Positions 1-5,035 of a stretch of 5,035 nt of DNA are shown one piece after another (positions within the stretch are counted from its first letter, which is position 1; every line of letters begins with the position of its first letter). The translations under genes were made by a program, and so were the position numbers. Below the pieces are notes generated by a model that did not search any database, was not told the origin of the DNA, and saw nothing but the letters and a program-made list of their open reading frames with translations. The stretch lies in contig JAJYKO010000525.1 of the NCBI GenBank assembly GCA_021788565.1, forward strand, positions 1-5,035. The letters run 5' to 3'. The stretch comes from Chloroflexota bacterium. GTDB taxonomy: Bacteria > Chloroflexota > UBA6077.

Positions 1-426
1 CACGGCTGGCTCACGCTGCGGGAGTTCGCCGACGGCATCGCCCTCGGCCAGATTACCCCCGGGCCATTTTTGATCACGGCGGCCTTCGTGGGCTACAAGC
101 TGTTCGGGGTGGTGGGGGCGGCCGTAGGGGCCTTTGCCATCTTCGCGCCTTCCTTCGCGATGACGCTGCTGTTCGCCGAGCTGTTCGGCCAGATCCGGCA
201 TCACGTGGTGGTCCGTGGGGCCGTTCGAGGGGTTCTGGCGAGCTTCGTGGGACTGCTGCTGGTTGTGGCCCTGCAGCTCGGGCAGATCGCCCTGGTGGGG
301 CCGGCTCAGATCATCCTGGCCGCCGGGGCTTTCGTCGGGGCACGGTATTTCAAGTTGCCCCTGGCCGCGCTGTTCGCGGCCGGACTTGTGGTGTGGGCGG
401 GGATCCTCGCCCTCGGCTGGGCATGA
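1..426 (+). CDS. chrA: Chromate transporter ChrA, C-terminal part (5' end outside window)
   Basis: The frame is open from base 1 and ends at TGA 424-426, giving the last 141 residues of an integral membrane protein. Residues 8-31 contain the segment GIALGQITPGP followed by an ITAAFVGYK stretch. This is the signature of the second homologous half of CHR-family chromate transporters. The rest is hydrophobic, with about four further membrane segments separated by short charged turns (for example QIRHH and the RYFKLP turn). CHR proteins expel chromate from the cytoplasm, and two-domain members are about 400 residues long, so roughly two thirds of the gene probably lies upstream. A single-domain ChrA cannot be excluded, because the N-terminal half is not visible. 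The stop is followed within 20 bases by the next gene, so they are probably co-transcribed. The family assignment is confident; chromate as substrate is taken from the family. Confidence 0.88.
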   Translation, partial: HGWLTLREFADGIALGQITPGPFLITAAFVGYKLFGVVGAAVGAFAIFAPSFAMTLLFAELFGQIRHHVVVRGAVRGVLASFVGLLLVVALQLGQIALVGPAQIILAAGAFVGARYFKLPLAALFAAGLVVWAGILALGWA

Positions 427-427
427 T

Positions 428-433
428 AGGAGA
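428..433 (+). promoter_or_regulatory. Ribosome binding site (AGGAGA) of the thioredoxin-like gene
   Basis: AGGAGA lies 10 bases before ATG 444 and directly after the chrA stop. It favours ATG 444 over the in-frame ATG at 423, which overlaps the chrA stop as ATGA and has no comparable site in front of it. Confidence 0.6.
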
Positions 434-443
434 AGGGCTTTCG

Positions 444-710
444 ATGGTGAAGGTGGAGATCCTGGGCGTGGGCGGCCCGCTTTGCCGTCGACTGGAGGCG
501 CTGGTACGGGAGGTGGTGATCGAGCAAGCGATTCTTGCCGAGGTGGAGATTGTGACCGACATCGCCCGGATCGTGCCACTCGGCCTTTTCGGCATGCCGG
601 GCCTGGTCATCGACGGACGGCTGGTTGCCACCGGCAACGTGCCGCGGAAAGACCGGCTGGCCAGATGGATAATTCAAGCTGCGAGGTGGGGAGATGAGCA
701 AAGAAGCTAG
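444..710 (+). CDS. Small thioredoxin-fold protein (thioredoxin_3 / redox-active disulfide type) lacking the first active-site cysteine
   Basis: This is an 88-residue cytoplasmic protein without a signal peptide. It starts MVKVEILGVGGPLC, the beta strand and loop that carries the active site in small archaeal and bacterial thioredoxin-like proteins, where the usual pattern is ILGxGCPxC. Here the first cysteine position is Gly11 (codon GGC at 474-476), while the second, Cys14, is kept. The conserved Met51-Pro52 (cis-proline) loop in GMPGLVIDG and the following strand and helix are intact, so the fold is complete at normal family length. Relatives often sit beside metal or arsenical permeases and may carry electrons or bind thiophilic metals. 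With one cysteine it could not form the internal disulfide, so a monothiol or metal-binding role is more likely than classic reduction. The start is chosen by AGGAGA at 428. Its end overlaps the next gene by 17 bases. Confidence 0.78.
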   Translation: MVKVEILGVGGPLCRRLEALVREVVIEQAILAEVEIVTDIARIVPLGLFGMPGLVIDGRLVATGNVPRKDRLARWIIQAARWGDEQRS

Positions 711-1644
711 CCTTCCAACGGGTGAACATCATCACGAGCACGAGCATTCGCCGTCCGAGGAGAGCGCAGCGGGCGGGCGCCTCCTGCTCTCCATCGGCAT
801 CACCGCGGCGGTCTGCGCGGTGGAGGTGGGCGGGGGACTCTGGACGGGGAGCCTGGCGCTCCTGAGCGACGCCGCGCACGTCTTCCTGGATGTGTTCGCG
901 CTGGCCATGAGCTACGGGGCGCTGCGCCTCGCCGCGCTGCCGCCCAACGCCCGCCATAGCTACGGCTACCGGCGCTCCGAGGTGCTGGCCGCGCTCGTTA
1001 ACGCCGTCACCCTTATCGTGGTGGCCATCGGCATCGGCAAGGAGGCATGGGACAGGTGGCAGGCGCCGGTGTCGATCCACAGCGGTGAGATGCTCGCCAT
1101 CGCGGCCTTCGGGCTCACTGCCAACCTGCTGACGGCACTCACGTTGAGCGGGCATACCCACGGGAATCTGAACGTGAAGAGCGCCTTTATCCACGTGCTC
1201 GGCGACGCCCTGGCTTCGGTGGGGGTGATCGTGGCCGCATTGGTGATGCTGGCGACGGGGTGGTACGCGGCGGACCCCGTGGTGAGTGTGCTGATCGGCT
1301 TGCTGATCGCCTACAGCGGTTGGGGCGTGCTGCGGCAGGCGGTGCACATTCTGATGGAGGGAGCGCCCGAGGGACTTGCGGCGGACGAGGTAGCTCGCTC
1401 CATGGTCGAGGTAGATGGGGTGCTGGGAGTCCACGACCTGCACCTCTGGAGCACGGGCTCGAGTCACGCGGTGCTGAGCGCCCACGTGCGGGTTGCTGAG
1501 GCGGCGCTGCCGTACAGCCCTGCGCTGGTAGCGCGGCTGCGAGGGCTGCTGGAGGAGAAGTACGGTATCGACCACGCGACCCTGCAGGTGGAGTGCGTGG
1601 ACTGCGGCCAGGGATCTATCGAGTGTCTTGGAGCTGAATCATGA
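694..1644 (+). CDS. czcD: CDF-family cation efflux protein, CzcD/ZnT type
   Basis: This is a 316-residue exporter of the cation diffusion facilitator family, which moves Zn2+, Co2+ or Cd2+ out of the cytoplasm in exchange for protons. A histidine-rich leader (residues 12-18, HHHEHEH) precedes six membrane segments at about residues 29-225. The transport site is visible as His62-x3-Asp66 in the second segment (LLSDAAHVFLD) and His167-x3-Asp171 in the fifth (HVLGD). This HDHD arrangement is the zinc-preferring type. A short loop with His154 and His156 lies between segments 4 and 5. The soluble C-terminal domain contains the characteristic DLHLWS at 248-253 and ends in a cysteine-bearing tail (Cys301, Cys304, Cys311) that may bind metal. 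ATG 694 is preceded by GAGGTG at 683-688. It starts inside the previous gene and its stop overlaps the next start as ATGA, which indicates translational coupling. The exact metal is not determined by sequence. Confidence 0.93.
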   Translation: MSKEASLPTGEHHHEHEHSPSEESAAGGRLLLSIGITAAVCAVEVGGGLWTGSLALLSDAAHVFLDVFALAMSYGALRLAALPPNARHSYGYRRSEVLAALVNAVTLIVVAIGIGKEAWDRWQAPVSIHSGEMLAIAAFGLTANLLTALTLSGHTHGNLNVKSAFIHVLGDALASVGVIVAALVMLATGWYAADPVVSVLIGLLIAYSGWGVLRQAVHILMEGAPEGLAADEVARSMVEVDGVLGVHDLHLWSTGSSHAVLSAHVRVAEAALPYSPALVARLRGLLEEKYGIDHATLQVECVDCGQGSIECLGAES

Positions 1645-2681
1645 ACCTCAAGTCTTTTCAACAGAATCTGAACAAGAATCTCGCCTGGTATGTGGCCGCG
1701 GCACTGGGCCTGGGCCTGCTGGTGGGAGATCTCTCCGGTGCCTTCCTGGACAAGTACGGGGCGAGCCTCTCGAACGCCACCACGGTGGTCGTCTTCTTCA
1801 TGATCTATCCCATGATGGTGAACCTCCAGGTGGAGGCGCTGGGGAAGGCGATGCGCAACTGGCGCGCGCTGCTGCTCTCGCTGGCCTACAACTTCCTCTG
1901 GGCTCCGCTCCTGGGCTTCTTGCTCAGTAAGGTCTTCCTGCCCGATCCCATGCTCGCCTTCGGATTCATGCTGGTGATGGTGGTGCCCTGCTCCAGCATG
2001 AGCATCGGCTACACCGGGCTGGTCAAGGGGAACCTGGAGCTGGCGACGGTGGTGGTGGCCGCCAGCTTCGTGGCGGCAATACCCGCCATACCCTTCTGGG
2101 CATCCATCTTCGGTGGCCAGTACCACATCGCGGTACCCATCGATAACCTGCTCTGGACCGTGGTGACGGTGCTGATCCTCCCGATGATCCTGGGCTATCT
2201 GACCAGGACCGTGCTTATCCGATGGCTGGGTAAGCCAGGCTTTCAGCGGATCATGCCCATCTTCCCGATAGTCACCCTGGTCAGCATGTTCCTGATCGTA
2301 TTCCTGATCTTCTTCCTGAAGGCTACGCTGCTGCTCTCGAAGTGGACGATGCTGCTGTGGCTGATCGTGCCCAACGTGCTCTTCGTGGCCATCACGCTTT
2401 TGCTGATAACCTGGCTGGACCGGCGGCTCGGGCTCTCCTACGAGGACCACATGGGTGTGGTGTTCGCCAGCACGGGGAAGAACAACGGGACGGCCATCGC
2501 CCTGGCGACAGCGGCCTTCTCGCCACTGGTCGCGGTGCCGGCGGCGACGCTGCCTATCTTCCAGATCCTGTTCATGGTGGTGTACCTGCGGCTGGCGGAG
2601 CGGGTGAGGGCGTGGTTCCGGCGCCGTGAGGGCGCAGGGCCGATAGCGGCAGGTGGCCGCCCTCATCCAGTAACCCGATGA
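1641..2681 (+). CDS. BASS/ACR3-superfamily membrane transporter (possible arsenite or organic anion permease)
   Basis: This is a 346-residue, very hydrophobic protein with about nine or ten membrane segments and basic ends. Family features include IYPMMVNLQVEALGKA (55-70), which parallels the YPPLAKV region of ACR3 arsenite exporters; VVPCSSM around Cys117 followed by GLVKGNLELA (126-135), which parallels the cysteine-bearing fourth segment of ACR3; and STGKNNGTAIALA (277-289), the crossover-type helix of the SBF/bile-acid:sodium symporter fold. In classic ACR3 the last motif reads like NNFELAIA with an essential glutamate. Here that position is Thr284, so it is not a canonical ACR3. Arsenite export is suggested by the retained Cys117 and the arsF-arsG neighbours, but a sodium-coupled carrier of another anion is equally possible. 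GGAG at 1630-1633 precedes the ATG, which overlaps the preceding stop by four bases. The basic, glycine- and proline-rich tail (about 327-346) is probably disordered. Confidence 0.82.
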   Translation: MNLKSFQQNLNKNLAWYVAAALGLGLLVGDLSGAFLDKYGASLSNATTVVVFFMIYPMMVNLQVEALGKAMRNWRALLLSLAYNFLWAPLLGFLLSKVFLPDPMLAFGFMLVMVVPCSSMSIGYTGLVKGNLELATVVVAASFVAAIPAIPFWASIFGGQYHIAVPIDNLLWTVVTVLILPMILGYLTRTVLIRWLGKPGFQRIMPIFPIVTLVSMFLIVFLIFFLKATLLLSKWTMLLWLIVPNVLFVAITLLLITWLDRRLGLSYEDHMGVVFASTGKNNGTAIALATAAFSPLVAVPAATLPIFQILFMVVYLRLAERVRAWFRRREGAGPIAAGGRPHPVTR

Positions 2682-2744
2682 GCAGGTCGGACAACTCATG
2701 CGCGCTTCGAAGATGTGGCACGGAAGTGGGCGCAGGTTGGTGAC

Positions 2745-2750
2745 GGAGGG
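2745..2750 (+). promoter_or_regulatory. Ribosome binding site (GGAGGG) deciding the arsF start
   Basis: GGAGGG sits nine bases before GTG 2760. It argues against the earlier in-frame GTG at 2715, which would add 15 residues of unconvincing sequence and has no good site at proper spacing. Confidence 0.6.
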
Positions 2751-2759
2751 TGCAGGGGA

Positions 2760-3287
2760 GTGAGCAGAAAAAGTGGTGGTGACGACGCGAGGTGGGTCGA
2801 GTCTCAGCTTGGAGACAAGCGCCGAAAGGGTGGGGTGGCACGCATCCTTGTCTTCGGCGTGGTCCTCTTCTTGTTGGCGATAATCGTCGTCGGCGTGTTT
2901 AGCAATTCGCAGGATCAGGAGGTGGCCGCGGCGACTGCGCCGGTGCGGAACGCCGACCGCATCGACGTGGTCTACTTTCACCGGACGGAGCGATGCGACA
3001 GCTGCATATGGGCAGGGCAGACGTCCGGGAATACGGTGGCAAAGTATTTTGCCGGTGAGCTGGCGAGCGGGCGGGTGACATTCCGGGAGGTGGACGTGCA
3101 GAAGCCCGAGAACATGGCGGTGACAGCCAAGTATGGGGCATCCGGTTCCTCGCTGTTTCTCGACTACGTCAGCGGGGGAAAGGACAACATAGTGGAAGCG
3201 CAAGAGACCTACCCCTACGTGGGCAACGAGGCCAAGTTCAGCGGCATCCTGCGCGGCATGATTGCGGCCGGACTGGGGAAGAGCTGA
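2760..3287 (+). CDS. arsF: ArsF-family membrane-anchored thioredoxin-like protein
   Basis: Starting at GTG 2760, the protein has 175 residues. A basic N-terminus (KRRKGG, 20-25) is followed by one hydrophobic helix at about 27-47, so the rest should face the outside of the membrane (positive-inside rule). The soluble part begins VVYFHRTERCDSC, with Cys79-x2-Cys82 after a beta strand as in thioredoxin folds. It continues with KYFAGELASGRVTFREVDV and a later YVGNEAKF helix, the layout of the family named ArsF. That name comes from arsEFG operons, where ArsE and ArsF are linked to reduction of nitrophenyl arsenicals and ArsG to export of the amino product. No ArsE-like gene is present here. With CcdA-like ArsG directly downstream (one-base overlap), a thiol-disulfide or electron-transfer role outside the cytoplasm is a reasonable alternative. 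The family assignment is fairly firm, the reaction is not. Confidence 0.8.
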   Translation: MSRKSGGDDARWVESQLGDKRRKGGVARILVFGVVLFLLAIIVVGVFSNSQDQEVAAATAPVRNADRIDVVYFHRTERCDSCIWAGQTSGNTVAKYFAGELASGRVTFREVDVQKPENMAVTAKYGASGSSLFLDYVSGGKDNIVEAQETYPYVGNEAKFSGILRGMIAAGLGKS

Positions 3288-4009
3288 TGGGGCTGGTGGA
3301 GGCGATCCAGGAGCTATTGGCGGGTAGCAGCCTGCCGGTGTTGAGCGCCTTTCTCCTCGGGTTACTGGTGTCCCTCAGCCCCTGTCCCCTGGCCACCAAC
3401 GTGGCGGCCCTGGCCTACCTGGGGAAACAGGCGACCAGCTCCGAAGAGTCGCTCGTCTCGGGATTCATGTATGCCGCGGGCCGGGCGCTCTCCTACTCCC
3501 TGGTGGCGGCCCTCCTGGTGACCGTCGGGCTGGAGGCGAGCCGCGTGTCCTGGCTTCTGCAGGATGCCGGCCAGTACCTGCTGGGTCCGGTGCTCATCCT
3601 GGCGGGCCTGGTGGTGCTGGGCGTGATCTCGCTGCCCGTTCCGGTTGGTCTGGGGGGCCGAGTGGCTGACAGGCTGGCAGAAGGGGGGTGGATGGGAGCG
3701 CTGGGGCTGGGAGCCCTCTTTGCGCTGGCTTTCTGTCCCTACAGCGCCGCCCTCTTTTTCGGGGTCTTAATCCCCATGGCCCTGCGCTCCCCGGCAGGTC
3801 TGACCCTGGCGCCGGTGTTTGCCCTGGGCACGGCGCTGCCCGTGTTACTGGGTGTGCTTCTGCTGTCGGCTGGCGTGTCGCAGTTGGCGCGATGGGCCAA
3901 CTCCACGCGCAGCTTCGAGCCGTTCCTGCGCCGAGCGGCCGGGCTCGTCCTGGTGGGGGCAGGACTCTACTCGACGTGGATGGGGCTGAGCCCCCTGGTA
4001 CTCGCATAG
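3287..4009 (+). CDS. arsG: ArsG-family / CcdA-like membrane protein (arsenical permease or thiol redox carrier)
   Basis: This 240-residue protein has six predicted membrane segments (about 17-45, 56-82, 95-117, 136-165, 170-197, 214-236). It matches the CcdA/DsbD-beta fold: Cys33 in LSPCPLATN in segment 1 and Cys150 in AFCPYSA in segment 4 are the paired cysteines that carry reducing power across the membrane in CcdA. The SPCPLATN and FCPYSAALFFG versions of these motifs, with IPMAL following, are typical of the subgroup called ArsG, described as exporting aminobenzyl arsenicals. It starts at ATG 3287 within the arsF stop (TGATG), with GGGGAAGAG just upstream, so the two are almost certainly translated together. 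It may export an arsenical, pass electrons to ArsF, or both; the sequence alone cannot separate these. Length is normal and both cysteines are intact. Confidence 0.85.
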   Translation: MGLVEAIQELLAGSSLPVLSAFLLGLLVSLSPCPLATNVAALAYLGKQATSSEESLVSGFMYAAGRALSYSLVAALLVTVGLEASRVSWLLQDAGQYLLGPVLILAGLVVLGVISLPVPVGLGGRVADRLAEGGWMGALGLGALFALAFCPYSAALFFGVLIPMALRSPAGLTLAPVFALGTALPVLLGVLLLSAGVSQLARWANSTRSFEPFLRRAAGLVLVGAGLYSTWMGLSPLVLA

Positions 4010-4044
4010 GTTTACGCGACTCACGCTGTGCGTGTTCGACCGTT

Positions 4045-4093
4045 GGGTCCTGGGTCCTGAGTCCTGTGTCCTCAGGACTCAGGACCCAGGACT
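4045..4093 (+). repeat. Seven-heptad repeat block forming a perfect 20-bp hairpin
   Basis: The 49 bases divide exactly into seven units of seven: GGGTCCT, GGGTCCT, GAGTCCT, GTGTCCT, then CAGGACT, CAGGACC, CAGGACT. The second set is the reverse complement type of the first. As a result bases 4047-4066 pair perfectly with 4073-4092 around the loop TGTCCT (4067-4072). It lies 35 bases after the arsG stop and 42 bases before the next gene. No T-run follows, so it is not a standard intrinsic terminator, although the RNA hairpin could protect the upstream message or slow transcription. It resembles the short tandemly repeated heptamers known from cyanobacteria and other genomes, which are usually dispersed in many copies. 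No second copy is present in the window. Confidence 0.92.
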
Positions 4094-4135
4094 GGCCTTG
4101 GCTGCCGTGGAAGTCAGAATTGAGCGGGGGACGGT

Positions 4136-4663
4136 GTGGGCGGGGAGTTGCTGCGGGACATCGAGATCACCCACGTCCTGGACTGCATCGCCGACCCGAC
4201 GAAGATCCGGGTGGTGGCGGAGTTCTCCGAGGACGTGAGCGAGGTCATGCCCTATCTGAACGCGCTGTTGAAGAGGGCCGGCTACTCGCACAAGGCGGGG
4301 ATCCTTCACCTCGATCTGGAGCACCGGATGATCACCCTGTACCCCAGGGTGCTCACCATGGCCAAGATCGACGACGAGGCCGACGCCCAGCGGGTGCTCG
4401 ACTGGGTTCGCGATCTGGTCAACGATGCCTATCGGCGACGGCACGAGATCGAGCCCTCCTACGAGATGCGGCCTATCGTGAGGCCCCTGGACATTTACGT
4501 CCTGCTTCCGAGGGAGAACTGCAGGCAGTGCGGAGAGGCCACCTGCATGGCATTCGCCTTCCGACTTCTCCGGCGACGTGCGAGGGTTGAAAAGTGTCGT
4601 CTCTTGTCTGAGGAGCGCTTCAGCCGGCACCGCGAGGCGCTGTTTAGCCTGCTGGGGGGGTGA
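4136..4663 (+). CDS. (Fe-S)-binding protein with C-terminal four-cysteine cluster domain
   Basis: This is a 175-residue soluble protein. Residues 124-157 form a 4Fe-4S binding segment, LLPRENCRQCGEATC onward, with Cys129, Cys132, Cys137 and Cys154 spaced x2, x4 and x16. This matches the small Fe-S domain (PF04060 type) found in corrinoid/CO dehydrogenase-acetyl-CoA synthase proteins and in Rnf-type electron carriers. The N-terminal 120 residues (ITHVLDCIADPTKIRVVAEF onward) look like a mixed alpha/beta domain that I do not recognise, with an extra Cys17. GTG 4136 is the first start after an in-frame TGA at 4121, preceded closely by a GGGGGA stretch; TTG 4148 is a less likely alternative. It is followed after seven bases by a GAF-like gene, which suggests an electron-transfer or redox-sensing pair. 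The function is not known and no enzyme partner is visible. Confidence 0.8.
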   Translation: MGGELLRDIEITHVLDCIADPTKIRVVAEFSEDVSEVMPYLNALLKRAGYSHKAGILHLDLEHRMITLYPRVLTMAKIDDEADAQRVLDWVRDLVNDAYRRRHEIEPSYEMRPIVRPLDIYVLLPRENCRQCGEATCMAFAFRLLRRRARVEKCRLLSEERFSRHREALFSLLGG

Positions 4664-4670
4664 TCGACGG

Positions 4671-5035
4671 ATGGAACCTAACGGACGAATTGAACGTAAA
4701 CCTGCATGCACTCTGCCCGTATGCGATCTGAAGAACATTGTATGTCTGCTCTCCTGTCAGCCGCGCGACGTTGCGAGTCAACTCCCCGAGGTGCTGGATT
4801 ATCTCGGTTCCTCCGTGGATGCCCTCGCCGTTGGGATCTGGTGGCCAGATGCGGGAGGGCGGTTGCGTCCGCTGCTGCATCGCCCGTCCCACTTTCGGCT
4901 GGATGCGGCGCTGCAGCAGCGGCTCGCGGGGCTGGCCGGCAGCGACGAGCTCACATGGGGCCAGGACCCGAAACCCTGGCTTGCGGCGCCGATGAAGGTC
5001 GGTGGCACGCCGGTCGGCTGGTTGTGGGCTGTAAC
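4671..5035 (+). CDS. GAF-like sensor protein, N-terminal part (runs off window end)
   Basis: The frame is open from ATG 4671 to the last base with no stop, giving 121 residues plus two bases. Seven bases separate it from the Fe-S gene, whose G-rich end (GGGGGGGTGA) can serve as ribosome binding site. The first 30 residues contain Cys13, Cys18, Cys25 and Cys29 around VCDLKNIVCLLSC. From about residue 35 the pattern EVLDYLGSSVDALAVGIWW, a variable middle, then LAAPMKVGGTPVGWLWAV resembles a GAF domain: a helix, a strand with aromatic residues, and a late 'pl..gg..vG.l.a' strand pair. GAF domains commonly head sensor histidine kinases or regulators, but the effector part lies beyond the window. 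The coding assignment is good because of the long open frame and tight spacing. The GAF assignment is moderate, and the kinase suggestion is only a guess. Confidence 0.6.
   Translation, partial: MEPNGRIERKPACTLPVCDLKNIVCLLSCQPRDVASQLPEVLDYLGSSVDALAVGIWWPDAGGRLRPLLHRPSHFRLDAALQQRLAGLAGSDELTWGQDPKPWLAAPMKVGGTPVGWLWAV

Noticed and set aside
607..1575. 322-codon open frame on the minus strand
   Set aside because: It is antisense to the well-supported CDF gene. Its composition is low-complexity Arg/His/Gln-rich with no domain, so it is a codon-bias shadow.
2705..2712. CTTCGAAG palindrome in the gap before arsF, considered as a regulator site
   Set aside because: An isolated 8-base palindrome with no second copy or extended symmetry; too short to support a call.
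1464..3203. 579-codon open frame on the minus strand
   Set aside because: It lies opposite the CDF, BASS/ACR3 and arsF genes. Its translation is a His/Gln/Arg/Pro-rich string with no recognisable domain, as expected from the complement of GC-rich membrane protein genes.
3982..3994. GGGGCTGAGCCCC palindrome near the arsG stop, considered as terminator
   Set aside because: It lies inside the arsG coding sequence, has only a short usable stem, and is not followed by a T-run.
4022..4034. CACGC-TGT-GCGTG short inverted repeat after arsG, considered as operator or terminator
   Set aside because: Five-base arms with a three-base loop are expected by chance in GC-rich DNA; no T-run and no match to a known operator.
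4092..4120. Possible promoter before the Fe-S gene (CAGAAT as a -10 box)
   Set aside because: Only four of six bases match the -10 consensus and nothing like TTGACA lies about 17 bases upstream.
3688..4590. 300-codon + strand frame running across arsG, the heptad hairpin and the Fe-S gene
   Set aside because: It reads both real genes out of frame and through the repeat block, and its composition is Gly/Arg/Ser-rich without any motif.
1..5035. CRISPR arrays, tRNA or rRNA genes, insertion sequences
   Set aside because: No spaced direct repeats, no tRNA-like cloverleaf or rRNA motif noticed by reading, and no transposase-like translation or terminal inverted repeats.

Overview
The window is a GC-rich, densely packed stretch of bacterial DNA with all genes on the + strand. 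It looks like a toxic metal and metalloid handling island. Tight gene overlaps, GTG starts and strong purine-rich ribosome binding sites are typical of a bacterium. No gene fixes the lineage. The content (chromate and arsenical families, a 4Fe-4S protein, a GAF-type sensor-like protein) would suit a GC-rich environmental or anaerobic bacterium, but that is only a weak inference.

Bases 1-4009 hold six genes that read as one probable transcription unit: the 3' end of a ChrA chromate transporter; an 88-residue thioredoxin-like protein that has lost the first cysteine of its CxxC site; a CDF (CzcD-type) zinc/cobalt/cadmium exporter; a transporter of the BASS/ACR3 superfamily; a membrane-anchored ArsF-family protein with a CDSC motif; and a CcdA-like ArsG-family membrane protein. 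The first four genes are coupled by very short gaps or overlaps. A 78-base gap precedes arsF, and arsF and arsG overlap by one base. No regulator is visible, so the controlling gene, if local, must lie upstream of base 1 or beyond base 5035.

Bases 4010-4135 are non-coding and dominated by a 49-base block of seven consecutive heptads (four of the type xxGTCCT, then three of the type CAGGACx). The block folds into a perfect 20-bp hairpin with a 6-base loop, and it separates the arsenical/metal genes from a second pair.

Bases 4136-5035 carry a 175-residue protein ending in a four-cysteine Fe-S cluster motif. Seven bases later an open frame runs off the end of the window. Its translation resembles the start of a GAF-domain sensor, preceded by four closely spaced cysteines.

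Together the genes suggest export of chromate, divalent cations and arsenicals, plus a thiol redox relay (ArsG in the membrane, ArsF outside it). The last two genes could be a redox or metal sensing pair. That functional linkage is inference; the family assignments rest on motifs read directly from the translations.
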